Source: Merluccius polli (Eukaryota; Chordata; Actinopteri; Gadiformes; Merlucciidae). From it: a stretch of 64,000 nucleotides of DNA. Positions 1 through 14,600 of this stretch are shown in pieces. The stretch covers positions 166,001-230,000 of the forward strand of contig JAOPHQ010000570.1 in the NCBI GenBank assembly GCA_030340625.1, given 5' to 3'. The position numbers and the translations under genes are program-made. Under the pieces are notes generated by a model, which searched no databases, was not told where the DNA came from, and saw only the letters and a program-made list of their open reading frames with translations. The first letter of the stretch is position 1. Each line of letters starts with the position of its first letter.

Positions 1-873
1 GCAATGAGTAAACCTTGCAGTTATCATGTAACCTGTGTGTGTGTGTGTGTGTGCGTGCACGTGTGTGTGTGTGTGTGTGTGCGTGCGTGCATGCATGCGT
101 GTGTGTGTTTAATCGAGCATGTCTGCAATGAAGATAAAAATGGGAGTAAATGATAAGAGGCAGAGAGGAGCTGGACCCACCTGGCCACGTCTCCATCCCT
201 CCACAGGATTAGATGAAGTTGCTGCCATCTTGCTTTGCTGGAGATGTACAGTAACCGATAGTGGGAAGGAGAGGGGACACACACGGGGCCACAGGGAGAA
301 CAGCAACCATGCAGGTATTCAACCGATAAATGTGTTTATTATAGTAATACACTTCTTTAAAAATGTAGTTGTGCTCATTTATGACTCCAATAAACCAGTA
401 ACTTATGGATATGCGAGCAGCCTAGTGACCGTTCCTGATCCAACATGTAATCAAAATGAGTTTTTTTATTCATACGGTGGCTATATCAACTCAGAGGACC
501 GGCTTGTATGAACCGTTCTCGAGGTTTTCAGTTAAAAAATAAATAAAAAAATTCAATGCTGCTGAGATAACACTGAAATGAACAATGCAGTGTCACTGAA
601 CTGCTATCTTGTGAGCGTGTGCAATGGTGTACCCATACATGGACCCCTCAAACAAACCACGGTCGGAAACCTTTAACCTTCCTCTCCTTGGACCGACTTA
701 ATCATCACACCAACACCAACACAACACCAACACAACACCGCAGGAGTCTCCCATAAGCCTCCGCTTCTGTGGTTTTAACAATACAATGGAGCTCATAGGC
801 CGTTGGACCACACGGGTTAACGGTGCCAGAGGAATTTCAATATTGTATGAGTGGCAGTTGAGAAAGGGAGAGG

Positions 874-930
<57 letters not shown>

Positions 931-3599
931 CCGCAAAGAAGAAGCAACAGGGAATGAATAAAAGTGTGTGAAGGGAAGTGGAGGAGGCTAGGAGATAAGG
1001 AGAAAAGGGAGGAAATCAGCAGGAAGGAGAAAAGCAAAAAGGGTGGGAAAGGAAAATGGAGGTGTGGGCCATCTGAAGGCCACGGCGACGCCTGTAGAGA
1101 GAGAAAGAAAAAAAGAGATAACCGCAGGAGGTCAAGGTGAGCCCGGGACCGGGAATAATAACTTTGGAGTGGCGGTGGAAATGTGTGTGTAAGGAATACA
1201 CACAAACGTTGCGTTTTCTTTCAGGAAAAACAATCAGAAATGTTTATTGCTATGTAATTATGCTTTCCTCGCAAACAACAGAATAGAATGGAGACAACCT
1301 CTTTTTTTTCCCCCTCCATAAAAAAAAAAAGCATATTTTTTTTCCCAAAGTGACTTAAAGAACAAAATGCCCGTCTCTTCACATCTTACACAGGAGTATT
1401 TACAGTAACGAATAATAACGACGACAAAATGCACACTTCTTTCAGGGCTAAGGCTAAAAACCGCTGAAACGTGCGCCTCGTCACTGGAAGCCCGGTACAA
1501 CAACAGGTCCACGCCTCGCGGTGTGAGCCTTAGAAAACAATACAACAACACAAAACATATCGTTTTACAATAAATAAATGAACAAAGTCTAACATTTTTT
1601 TTTCTTCTTTTCACACACATATACTTCGGTACAGAGACCGGCAGCCACCCGACCGGTGGCTGACCCCGCGACCTTCCGGTAGACCGATACGCGACCCATA
1701 GTGAACCAGCAGGCGGGTCTGTAGCATCTCTTCCAAACATAAGGCTATGATGACTAGAGAATCGCTTCTATCCACAAACGACGATGTCTTGATCCTCTCG
1801 GAAAGACCTGAAAAGGGTTGTGGTGGTTGTTGTCGTCGTTTTTTTGTCTGCCCTCGGCAAAATTAAATACAACGGTTTTTTTATTTTTTATTTCCCTTCC
1901 ACGATATTATATTATTGTCAATATATGGGCGAGAGGGGAATTCTTTGGGAGTCGTGTTTCACGTTTAAATATTTGCTTATTCGGAGTAGTATGTATATAT
2001 ACTATGTAAATTATACTATGTAACTAGTCTAAATTTATTCAGATCAGTGCTAGTGCTTATACAAATAGATTCTTCTTCTTCTTTTTTACATAAAGTAAAA
2101 TAAATTGCTTTAACTAGGATCAATAAAATATCTCATCATTTTAAATGACTTCAGCATCACAGCATACAATAGGAGAGGAACAAAAATGATAATTAAAAAA
2201 AAATTAGGTAGATAACCCGCTAGCAGCATCGACATCGTATACGCCTGCCTGCGTCCACTCAGACAGACGAGAGAGACGACACGCGGCCGTCTCCTCGCCG
2301 CTGCGTTCCTTCGGTCCGTAAAGTGGTGGCAGCCCATCGCTCGGCAGTCCAGAGTGGACCTGATCCACCAAGTAGCCTCGTTGGCCAGTTGGGGAGGTCG
2401 ACCTTCGAGACGCTAGAAGGTCGACCCGGCCAACAAACCAACATGGCCGGCTGCAGGTGACTAACATCCACAGCCTGCTTGTGTGTTCAGACCGCGGCTT
2501 TTAATAACATAAATATAAATTACAGTTGAAACCAGAACGTAAACTGTCTGGGAGACGCTAGACTCCAGCCATCGCACCGTTCTGGATGCGAGGTCATAGC
2601 TACAGTGATTTAAAAATCACCACTTCAGTAGTCATTAAGTAAGAAAATAAATTGTACGGTTCGCTTGTTACATTTCACTTGTGAATTTGAGGCCACAGTG
2701 ACACGCATCGCTATAGGTGTCAATCTAGCCATGCTACAAGGTTGTGGAAACCGTCCTAAAATGCCATGTGCTACAGTACAAAACACTATTCAGAGCCTGC
2801 TTTGACCCGGAACAGAACAGTTTTGGTCGTCCTTTCAAAATAAGAGCTTGCTACCTCGTCCAAAAAAAACAAAAAAACGTCAGTAACGTGAATTAAAGAA
2901 ATAAATAAATTAAAGCATACACAAATTTAAAGTGTGTGAGGTCACAACGCAACAACAACAACAACAGTGACATGGAACTGCAGAGAGAACACATTAGAGA
3001 TCGAAAGCGACTGAATTATGCTTTGGAGCCGCGTGCGCACATGGTGGTCACAAGCCGATCGTTTCAATCAATCGCGTAACAAACGTCAAACTTTCAAGAG
3101 TTCACTTAAAATATAAACCAAAAAAGAAAGGTGTTACATCATGTAGTCATAATGGAAGCATTATACGCTGTGCAACATTTTGTGCAACAGTAACTCAAAC
3201 AAATACACTCCTGCCTCGGGAGTCGTCCCCCCGCCCCCCCGCCCAAGGTCAAGACATTGGTAGTGAGCGGCATTCACAGTGAGGATGTGTGTAGTGGTGT
3301 AGCGTTGTGGACCAGCCGGAGGGAGGATGTGTTTGTACAGTCTGTCTGACAGATTGTGTCATCTCAAATACCGGCTTGTCCTTGAATCTAAATGTGAGCG
3401 TTCCCAAGAAACGAGAAGTTTACCCAAAAAAAGCAACAAATTAAATAATTGAATAAAATAAATATGTCAAGAAAATCAAATGCATTTTAAACAGGTAAAA
3501 ACCAACATTGCACAGAATAAATAGAACAGTGGTTACAATTAAATAACTGTATTGCGATGAGATCAGGGATGAACAGATAGTTATTCATTTATATTATTC

Positions 3600-3677
<78 letters not shown>

Positions 3678-4599
3678 CACTTTGTAACTGTGTGTTTTAA
3701 AAAGTACTATATAAATAAAGCTTTACTTACTTACGTTACCACCTCCTAAAATCTCAGAAGCCCAATATTGAATTATTACTTCACAGACCGCGAACCGGTT
3801 CGGCCCGATTATTATTATAGTCGAATGTTTTACTGAACCTGTAATTCAATGTTAATAATGCCCACTCAAATATCGCCTCAAGTCGCTTCCATAGCAGTTA
3901 ACTTGGTCTCATCGATGAGCTGTACTTTACGTTGTCACGGACAACAGCAAAGAATTAGACAAAAATACATTTAAAATACATTGGTTTGTTCTGCCAGATT
4001 TGTCGAGACTATAACTTTGGTGAAGTTGCCCACGTCATCCAATTTTCAAAAACCCAACACAAACAAATGGAGGTCCATTGAAACACCTGTAAGCTGTTGA
4101 AACATCAGCATTCAATAACAGCAACAATCAACATTTTTTTAAACTTCAACCGTTGTGAATAGAGAGGGGAAAACAAACGACACTAATTCAACACAGTTTG
4201 GCTCTTTGTGATCAACCATAGGTCCTTAGAACGACCGCAGTCGTTGGAAACAGACAGGGTGGAAATATAACTTTCTTTTTTGTCAATTGGACCCAACAAC
4301 AGCACAACCTTGCCAGTAACCACCCCCCCCCAAATAAAATGAAACCAATTCAGACCTGCATATTTTATGTACATGTCTGGTTATGATGCAGCAGTATTCG
4401 CTCCATCGCTTTAGTCTGTGGTTTTAGGGCTGGTGGGGGGGGGGGGGGGGGGGGGGGGGATTGGGCATGCAGGGAGGAAGATGGAGGGAAGATCGTCTTT
4501 CGAAGCGTAAAGATCCACTGAATCCTCATGAGGTCAGGCAAAGAACAGGAACGTGTGCATGTGTGTGTGTGTGTGTGTGTGTGCGTGTGTGTGTGTGTG

Positions 4600-4648
<49 letters not shown>

Positions 4649-4695
4649 GCGTGTGCGTACGTAATATTCACAGAGTGCCCCCGGGGGACACATTG
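1..4695 (-). other. Probable 3' UTR and downstream flank of cnnm4
   Basis: No coding exon is recognisable on either strand. The stretch lies directly downstream of the cnnm4 stop codon. Minus-strand AATAAA signals (TTTATT on the plus strand) occur at 2034-2039 and 1243-1248, so a 3' UTR of roughly 2.7-3.4 kb is possible. This is inference; no transcript data are available. The interval also holds (GT)n at about 35-110, (GA)n at 877-928, (TG)n at 3601-3675, a G25 run at 4435-4459 and (TG)n at 4559-4658. The text 3675-3735 (ending in an AATAAA and CTTACTTACTTA tail) looks like a retroposon 3' tail. A 10-bp stem (2397-2406 with 2416-2425) is the only clear hairpin noted. Confidence 0.45.
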
Positions 4696-5316
4696 CTAAA
4701 TAGTGCTCTCAGTGTGTGCGTGACTGATGGTGTGCACGTGGGCGTAGGGGTGGTTGGGCTTGCGCGCCGTGCCCGCCCCCACCCCTATCCCCACCCCGGC
4801 GCCGTCGGTGCAGTTCTGATGCTCGCCGAGCAGCGTGGCGGTCTCCCCCGGCGCGGCTCCGTGGTCCGGGCGGGGCGGGGAGGAGGTGGGCAGCGGCGGC
4901 GGAGGGGGGGAGGGCGAGGGTTTGGAACGCTGGTCGCCCCCCGTCGCCGCGGTGACCGCGGTGACCAGCGGCGTCTGGGACAGCGGCGGGGCGTGGTGGT
5001 GGTGGTGATGGTGGTGGTGGTGCTGCTGGTGGTGATCCCTCAGGGCGGAGGCGGCGGGAGGAGGATGCTTGGGCGTGGGGGAGGACTTCCGGGAGAGGGT
5101 CGGGGGGGTGGCGTGGGCGGGAGGCGTGGCCTGAGGCAGGGAGGGCAGGCGCTTGGCGGGCGGCGTGGCCAGGGGTAAGGGCGTGCGCGGGGCCGGCGGG
5201 GTGACGGGGGGCGGGGAGAAGGAGGCGTCCAGGCGAGGGTGGCTGCCCTCGGGGGACTGAGGGGTGCTGTCCAGCCTGGAGGCCAGCAGGCCGTTCTGGT
5301 ACTGGGCGCGTGTTAT
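4696..5316 (-). other. cnnm4: cnnm4 last coding exon with Pro/His-rich insertion
   Basis: The exon opens with ITRAQYQNGLLASRLDSTPQ, matching the family, and ends with ETATLLGEHQN and a terminal TESTI before TAG at 4696-4698. Between these conserved ends lie roughly 130 residues that are rich in Pro, Ala and Thr, plus a histidine run (HHQQ followed by nine His). The mammalian exon is much shorter here. The reading frame is open throughout and GC-rich; a second, longer open frame on the same strand is a shadow. Confidence 0.85.
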
Positions 5317-6589
5317 CTGGGGGTGGGATCATAATAATACACATAGATATTAAAGGACAACCAAACACCCTGTTTGAAGTGGTCCCCTCCCCACTATCAA
5401 AATGTAATAACCGCCCCCTGGTCTACCACCTGGTGGCGTAGCCAGAATGTATGTGTGAACAGAATAGCGTGTGTGATAATAATAATAATAGCATACGAAG
5501 TTGAAAACCCCCCAGTGGTACCTTGACAAACTGCAGGTCTGTGAGGGCGCGGACGCAGAAGTCGGGCGTGTACAGGAAGGGCGTGCCGGGGAGCTGGGTG
5601 TTGCTGCCGCACATTGAGCCCGGGGCGTCTGGAGCGCGCTCAGCACAGCTCACAGACGCCGAGCGGTTCAGACCGCCGCCGTGAGACGGAGAGCGAAACT
5701 CTGGGAGATTTAGAATCACGGCGACGTTAATACCGAGACAGCGGTTTACATGAAGGCAGACAGACCGACAGACAGGCAGACACACTCTCTCTCTCTCACG
5801 TGCACGCACACACACACACACACACGCACACACACACACACGCACACACGCAGACACACAGACTGAGAGACAAGCAGACACACACACACACACAAATGGC
5901 ATGCATAGACATAGACACATACACACACACATACACACAAACAAACGGCATGCATAATCACACACAAACATACACACGTTTTAACACTTTCAGATTTCAG
6001 AACGTCGCAGATTTCAGAAATCAAAAGTCACCATGTCACATGAAGACACAGCAGAACATGAGTTGGTGAAATGGTGAAGCGGCAGCGAGTGCGACAGAGC
6101 GGGGGGTCACAACAACGAGCGGCCAGAGAGGAAGGGGGGGGGGGGGGGGGGGGACAGGCTCACAAAGAAGCGCACATGCACCGTGTGGCGTGAGTGAGGA
6201 CCACCCCTCAGACACGGAGGTCCACAGTATGTTGTGTTCTGTGTGAGCGATGGGAGGGTGGGTGGGAGTGGCTGGTGACATCATACCACCCAATGCGCTG
6301 TGTTGTGAGCACTGCATGGTTTACAAGTGCACTGTGAGCCTGTGGTCTATACGTTAGGCTACGTTCATTGTTGCAATGGACGGCGGCGGTTTATCTTGAG
6401 TCCGGATTTAAGGAAAGGGGGGGGGGGGGGGGGGGGTGTTGTGGTTCGAGACGTGTAGGATGTTGAGGAGTTCAATGTTGAGGATGAAAGGATAAAAAGG
6501 TGATGTTAACCGAAGGTCTATGGTCCGACTGGCCTAGCCCTGTTGTACATCTTACAATATACAATACAATATAAATACATCGATCAATA

Positions 6590-6649
<60 letters not shown>

Positions 6650-9225
6650 ATCTGACCATAGATCCAGGGTTAAAAGGAAAGCGTGAGTTTGTTGCTGGGC
6701 GATTATGTTAGAGATGAGAGATGAGGTGGCGGTTAAGCCTAATCCAGCAAGTTAACTAGTCTCTTAGGTCTAAGCCCTGACTGTGACGCACTCAGAGTCC
6801 TGAGACTCCTGAGTCCTGTAGCCTAGCCAGTGAACAAGAAACTGAGGCGCTGCAGGTTCAATGTGCGACCCAATAATTACTCTACCATAAAAAGAATGGT
6901 AAGGCCAAGGTCTGTATTAGTGCTCCTATTTATATGAATATTTGTGTGATATTTTATCTGTGTATTTATGTGTTTGTTAAATAGGACAGTTTTGCTCAAA
7001 GATGCCCACAGCGAAACTGCAGACATTGGGGATCGAACCTAGCAACCTAACCTTTCTCGCGACACTTTCCTGACGTTTTGTTTTTCTGTTTTGTTTTTGA
7101 TATTGTTAACGGTCTTTATCCAATCAGCCAACACTAACTAGCTAGTTTCCTAAACGTTAGACAACAAAAGAGGCTTTCCATTGCCGTTCCGAAGACTCGC
7201 TACTCAGTGACTATAGAAAGCTACTTGCTGGAGCGGGACTCTTTAGATGATGGGGGGGATAAAGACGGGAAAATGGGGGTTTAGTGAGAAGGTTTTAAAA
7301 ACCCCGCCCTCCCTCCTCCCCTTTGATTGGCCCATGCAAGGTCGTTACCTGGGAAACGAGAGAACAGAGAAAACCTCTTAAGAGAGAGGCGTCGCGGAGG
7401 GGGAGATGCCACTGAGGGGGAGAGAGGGGGGGTGACAGCTGGGAGTGGGGGGTAGAGAGAGAGAAAGAGAGAGACACGCCCTTGTTTAATTTAATTAATC
7501 GGTACTTTAAAATAACTGTGATATCAACTTCAACACCAGGGAGTGGTCCAGTGCGATACAGCGTTGGGCTGACCCTCGAATGCTTCTCTGTTGAAGATGA
7601 TTGCTGCGGCCCTGCTAGACGAGACCAGGGCCATTCTGAGAGACACCATTGCTGTTCTCAAGGAAAAGTCTAATTTATTCCCTTTTTAAATCACATTTGT
7701 ATTCATTTCACCCCGTTTTTATTGCCAGTATGCATCCGTTTTTATGTTTAGTTATTTGCTGTTTGAAAGGGTGAACAGTTGATCAGTTATTGATCAGTTA
7801 AAGTAATAACATTCTGATTAAAATAGTACTTATTATTTACTTACTTATACCCAGTTTGGTTTGATGTTGGAAGAGGGGGGCTTGTGTGGTTTTAATATTC
7901 TGTATGAATTATCTTCAGGTGTGCAACCTGAAATAACGGACTGCAGTTTCACACGTTAGGGGAGTCCATTATGTATGTTTTTAGATGTCTTGATATTTGC
8001 TATTTGAATGTGATTCAGAGGACGCACATTTCACATTTGCTTGGACACACGCGACATTGCACACGCACACACTGAAGTGCACAAATAAGCACAGGAAGAC
8101 ACTCAGCTGAGGGAGAAAACAATTAAATACACATATGCACATATATGCATTACAAAAAACACAAACAGTCTTGTGTAAAAGGTAAGCAATAAAGCCCTTG
8201 TTTTCTTTATGCAGTATTCATGTGAAAACACAAATTCTAAGTAGCTATAGCTAAACCTCACCACTAGGTGCCGCAAGTGTCTTTTATTTCACTGTACATT
8301 AGTATAACAAGGGACCATGGATTCTACTGTTACCACCCAACAACAGACCACAAATCCTTTCGTTTAGTTTATTCGGAGCCCAAAAATATATAACCTGTGT
8401 GTGTGTGTGTGTGTGTCATCTCACCCAAGGCTGGGGTACTCAGGGCCATGACCCCATAAAAGGAAAATGGTCCGGTTTCAAACTTCATGTTCTCGTTTCC
8501 TGCCTCCACCTCCACCCGTCCCTAGGAACCACAGAAGAAGAACACTCAGCTGAACGCATCATCATTATAACAGCAATTATAATGACATGGTTAACTGACC
8601 ATTTAGTCAATTAGCACATGCTACTTACAGACTTAAGTTTTTTTAGATACATGTCAAACATTGGGGGCTGAGCCCAAAGGTAAGTAGGGAGGTCTGGGGA
8701 TCCTCCCCTGAGAAAAAAAATACATTTTTGTGGCCCAAAACACCCATTTTAACACATTTTGATATTGATCAAATAATCTTCTGTTCTTACTAGAAGGTAG
8801 CGTTAAGCCATCTTTCTCAGAAATGCAATTGTCTAGCTCAACTGGTAGAAGGGTTGGGGGTTCGATTCCCACTGGGGCCACCAGTGGGGGCTAAGAATGT
8901 ATGCATTCACAGATTATAAGGCGCTGGGTGGATAAAAGCATCCACCAAACTAGGCTCTGAGACCCTGTTGCGTTTACTGCTTTAGTGTATATCAGAGGGG
9001 CGGTGGGACTATATTTACACACCGTATACAGTAGCATTAACACTGAAGTCTCCTATGGTCTCCTCAGGTAACCAAACGACTTGGGAGTCTTATAAATATT
9101 ACATCTCAGGAGCTCTCACAGAGGTTCTGGTGTCTCTCTTTCTCTCTCATCTATCTACCTCTCTCTCACTCACTCTCTCTGACCACATGCACAGGTTGGT
9201 GTCACCAGGGCTGGGTCACATCACC

Positions 9226-9263
<38 letters not shown>

Positions 9264-10826
9264 TTGGATCAGATACTCTCAGGTTGCTGGTAGGGTGTTA
9301 CCGGTTATTTTATCCATACTTCAGGTGTCAACCATGACGAACACAAACATACACAAAGCACTAACCAGCTCACAACAACTGGTACTTGTGAACCAGCTAT
9401 GTTTGACCAGTTCAATCAGATCAACAATTCTACAGGTTAACTTAGTAACTGTCCATGGTTCTGGCTTTGAACTGGCTGGTAATCACTTTAAAACATGTTT
9501 ACTTCATCTCCCATTTTCACAGGTGAACTTGTTGACTAGTTCCTCCTGTCCCCTGTAGGTTTCTGTTTGTCCACCAGGGCAGAAGTAAAGAGAGGTGCTA
9601 CTACTGCTACTACTTGCCTATAAAACCCAGCATGATTAGCACCAGCCTAACTGAAGGACCTTGTTATTCCCCATTGTCCTTCCGGGCCCCTCTGGGAGCT
9701 GGCCCATCAACTCCAAAAGTTAAAAAGAAATCAGCAGGAAACCGAGCGCTCTCTTACCGAGCGCCCTGCCTCTGGACCAGTCAGCCACCTGTAATCAGGG
9801 AAGCTGACTCTGCTGAAAAATTCAAATCCAAATCCAAATGTAAAACCTCCCTCTTTACTCCCTCATTTGGCTGCTAGGAGTGTCCCCCAGCTCTCATTAC
9901 AGCTAAATCGACCTTTTAGACAGCACTAGCCTGGCCCTGCTGCCGACGGGTACTAGATGTCCCTGTCCCATCTAACCATAATGCTGCATCCGTTTTATTG
10001 TGTTGCTGTGATCGTGACTGGACGGCCGGCAACCCCACCTGACAGCTACCAGCTTGCTCACCAGCCAGCACCTCATTCACATGATCGATACAAATGTTCC
10101 ATTTCAAAACTGTACTTAAAATGTTTGCTTGTAGTACTACTGTGTATGTCACTTATGGCACCCATTGCACTCCTAACCATCCCTGGAGGGAGGGATCCCC
10201 ACTCTGCGTTCCTTCTCAAGGTTTCTTCCTTCATAATTAAGGGATTTTCTTCTTGTCCTTTGGGGGGGGCTAAGGGTTAGGGGGCATCATAAATATATGG
10301 CCTGGAAAGCCCTTTGAGACTGTAACTGTGATTAAGGGCTATACAAATAAAACTGGCTTGACGTGTCATTCACACAAAGTGTCAAAGTGTGTGTGTGTGT
10401 GTGTGTGTGTGAATCTCTGCACATTTTGAATTCCAATGGAAATTAATGTAATTTGCGAATCCATATAAAGCATTTAAAGTGTGTGTATGTGTGTGCGCGT
10501 GCGTGTATGCGTGCACACTCGTCACATTCATTTGATTGTTCTAAAAAACACAAAGAAACTAAAACTAAAAAGCACATCATCCCCATCATCACACGTGAAT
10601 CACTCATTTAGTGCGCTTTTACTTTGGAATGCGCTTTGAGCGGCTGTACCTGCAGGATGAGGATGAAGTAGTCGACAGGCCGGCCCCGCTGGTACACAAA
10701 GTGATGCAGCGAGCGCTTGTCGCCGTCGTTGAACTTGATTTCCTGGATGACGTCGGGGTGGCGGAGGATCCGCAGCAGCACCTTCTCCGTTATCTGGAAG
10801 GGGCTGAACAGACTCACCTCTGGAGG

Positions 10827-10878
<52 letters not shown>

Positions 10879-11608
10879 CAGAGAGACAGATTGAGAGAGA
10901 CGGAGAGTAAAAAGGACAACAAAAAAATCAGGAAGGATGAGAAGACAAAACAGCAACTTTCTATGTTCATTTCTGATACTATGTTCAACATTTACAACGT
11001 TTTTCTATGGGTTAGATTGATTAAAGAACAAGAGACGCATTGTCTTTCAAAAAGAATACTGGATAACTTGCACACAAAGGTCTTGGAAACATTGCAGCAA
11101 TACAACGGTCACGACCAATTTCACATTGGACACAAATGTATTTAGTGCGGCAATCATCCAAAGGAAGGCCTTGGGTGTCTTCGGATACAAACGGCTATTC
11201 ATGTTCTCCAACACATACCCTCCATTTCCGATGGCTGGAAATTGTTGCCAACGTTGCGACGACTATGAGGTTTCTAATTCTATAGTTGGCGTTGCCTTGA
11301 ATCAAAGTGCATCCAGCACATCTAGAGCGCATACCACCCTGAAATCCTTCAGCATCACATGAAGAGAGGAGAGAAGATAAAAGAATGTGAGGCTTTGTTC
11401 ATCCACCCAGGCAGCTGCATTCGAACACCCTTAGTAGAGACCAGCTATGGTGGGTGTGGCTCTAGGGGGGGGGGGTGACGTCAAGGCCATTCAGTTCCTA
11501 TGGAGAGAACGCCTACCGCACCCTACGGTCTGGGCAACTTCCCTTGGGCATGACTGCTGACTGCCGTCCAATCAGATCACAGCTCTGTATGACCCACCCC
11601 CCCCCCCC

Positions 11609-11641
<33 letters not shown>

Positions 11642-14600
11642 TATACTAATTTAAAATATCATCACAACCTTGCATGGCCGATGATGTTATAATGTATGCG
11701 TAACATCCTATTCTGCTTACACCAGAGCTGACTCCAGCTACGCCTGTGAATACACATGATGGTGCGCTGGCATTGAGCTGACCTCTATCCATCTCTCTAC
11801 ACGCTCTCATGCTAGCTCAGACAGCCTGATCATGTGCTTAGGCCGCGGGACAAGCAGGCGGCATGCCGCTCTTCTGTTCCTCTGGCGCTGAAGTACCCTT
11901 GAAGTTCCCGCTGAAGTGGGAATCGATGACGTTTATACGTTTTAGTCGTCAAGGGTTTTAGGAGAAGCTTTCACCCAATGCGACAAACGTGCATTGTAAG
12001 GTTATTAAGGAGCAGGGGCATTTTGTTCAAGGATGTGTACAAGTAGTGGGGTTCGCACCCAGGACCTTTCGGCTGGGTACTCAAAGAGCCAAACCGCTAC
12101 ACTACCCTGCTCCCCTACACACCCATATGCACTTGAAAACAAAGGAACCTGCTTTGAAACAAAAGCCTAGCAAAGGATATGACATCATGGTACTGTGTGT
12201 CTCCCAAGAGGCCATTTCTCATACAAACGGAGGAATTGGGAGGAAGCCGTCGATGGAAAACTACACGTCCTTCTGACTCATGAACTGCACCACAGTTAGT
12301 CTGGTTGAATCTAACCCTGTTTCGACAAGATGTTTGTCATCATTGAGAACCACCAGGGCCCAAATCTGATCCAGACCTTCTGCCCGTTGGGAACTCAAGC
12401 TAAATGTTCCCCCAGTCACAACCAAACTATCGATTCATTCAACAACAGCGGTCAGCTGTTCAGCAGCCAGCTGGAGCCGTGACCCACCACATGGACATAG
12501 AGCCCATGTTTATTTATTTTGTATCCAGGTAGATAACACCAGGGTGACCCGGCCAAGAGGGCAGCACAAAACACAACACAAACTACAGAACATTTGGCGA
12601 TACTCAACATTAGCTATAGAAGTGCAGAAAGAAAATGGAAACATCAATTGCATAGGAAACAGCTTATCATGGTCTGTTCAAGTCATTCAGGAGGCCTTTC
12701 TGCACATGAGACTAGATCAGTCAGTTTTAACTTAAGTCTTTCTGCAGCTGGTTCCAGGGTGATGGGGCTGCATAAGAAAAGCCTTTCTTTCCCATCTCAG
12801 TCCTGACACGGGGAACAGACAGCTTGACCACATCCTGTGAGTGCAGTACCGTAATGACCTTGGCTTTTTGACAGATAGCTGCACAAGTAAGGAGACAGCA
12901 AGCCAAGCAGATACTTGTAGATAACACCCAACCAGCAGCAGCTCCTGTGCACATACAGTGGTGGCCACCCTGCTTTCTCATATGAACTGCAATGGTGGGT
13001 GCGAATGCAGTTTTTTTTTACTTTTCAAAACCAATTTAGTGTAAGCGGGACTGAACTCACTAAACAGCAGTTTGCAAGAAATCAATTGCTTAATCAAAGG
13101 ATATTGAAACACAGTAAATAATATTCATATAATATCATGTAAAAATGGACTTCAGCATTTGACATATTATTGCCAAGGTTATTAGTATATATAGAGAATA
13201 GCCAGGGACCCAGGACTGATCCTTGGGGCACTCCCTTGGTAACAGGTAAAAAATAAGAAGTTGACCCGGCTAACTGAACACATTTTCTACCACAAAGATA
13301 ATTATCAACCCATGTTACCACTTGGAAGGACAGGCCAATGCTCAGGAGCCTTACAGTATGTGATCTCTATTGTCAAAAGCCTTTAATAACTCTGAAATGA
13401 AAATATGAAAATAGCTGCACAGAATTGAAGAAGCTTCAGTAATATAATTTATGACGTTAGCAGCAGTAATGGTGCTATTCTGTTTTCTAAAGCCAGATTG
13501 AAATTCAGATAAAATAAAGCTGGAGGTTTCAATCACACATATTTCAAGCACTTTGGAAATGACACAATTTTGAAATTGTGTCATTGTGTTAATTAGTTAT
13601 TAACGCCAGCCAGTTCACAACCTTTTAATAGTGGGAGGATTATTAGAAGGTGGACTGCTGGAATAACCCCATTAGCAAGTGTAAGGTAAAATCATAGGTC
13701 AAGGGTTCAGCTATAAGGAAGTATGGACCTAATTTGTCAGGGCTTGCAGGTTCAACAGAGTCCGGTTGCTTTAAGGCTTTGTGGATCTCTGAAAGGTGTC
13801 AGGTTGATGATTGTGAGGGACTCAAACAGGCTTCCAGATGAGATAAAATGCTCATTAACAGTTAAGGCTGTCCAACGGTTCAGTCAGTGTCCTTGGAGTG
13901 TCTTTTTATATTTATTTAGATTTCATTAAGCTCCCTCATGAGAGAAGTGTAAAAATGAGTGAATCCTGACTGTGCCTTAGACATCCTGGCTTTGGCCCAG
14001 GCAACATCTCTTTCTCCAAGAAGACCAGACAGCTCAGGAGAAAACCCGGGGTCGAAACAGCCCTTAAACTCTGAAGTTGCAGAAGGGAGCACGTTGGTTG
14101 TTAATAAAATATAAAAAGCCATTATAAAAGAAGTGCCACGCCAGTTCTTCATCACCTATGAGAAAAATGTGGTGAAACAGGTCATGAGGAAAGGCTTAAG
14201 CACAGAAGTGTTTAAAATCTCTTTTAAGAAGAAAACAGGGTCTAGACCTCTTAGCAGTCCCAACTGCTGCTATGGCGCAACGATCACTTCGATCATTTGC
14301 AAATATTCCCATATGCCAGCCTTAAATACACAGAAACCTTTCATCCTACAAGGTAGAAAAACACACACGATTGGAAGAACCTTTGTGAGTTTTAAAGAAA
14401 AAAAAAAAATATACAAATCACCAGGACTGAGGGAAATATGACTCCTACTTGACCTCCAAACCTAGCCTGCTTGACCTCTAATGACGTGTTTACACAAAGC
14501 GCGTCATTCGCACGGTGCGATTACATCCACGGGGGGGGGGGTGGGGGGGGGGGGGGGGAGAGGGAGCGAGAGAGAGAGAGAGAGAACATTTAAATCTTGA

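Larger units (their letters stand above)
8522..10649 (-). other. cnnm4 intron 4
   Basis: Contents: a tRNA-SINE-like copy near 8830-8970, (CA)n at about 9228-9259, a retroposon 3' end at about 10180-10363, and (GT)n near 10387-10411. Short open frames here have no family resemblance I can recognise. Confidence 0.5.

Noticed and set aside
180..260. AAGATGGCAGCAAC on the minus strand resembling a YY1-type gene start with a following donor
   Set aside because: Only about 45 nt of open frame, no promoter context and no further exon before the window edge.
1258..1740. 160-codon minus-strand frame
   Set aside because: Amino-acid composition is random, with no family resemblance, and it lies in the probable cnnm4 3' UTR.
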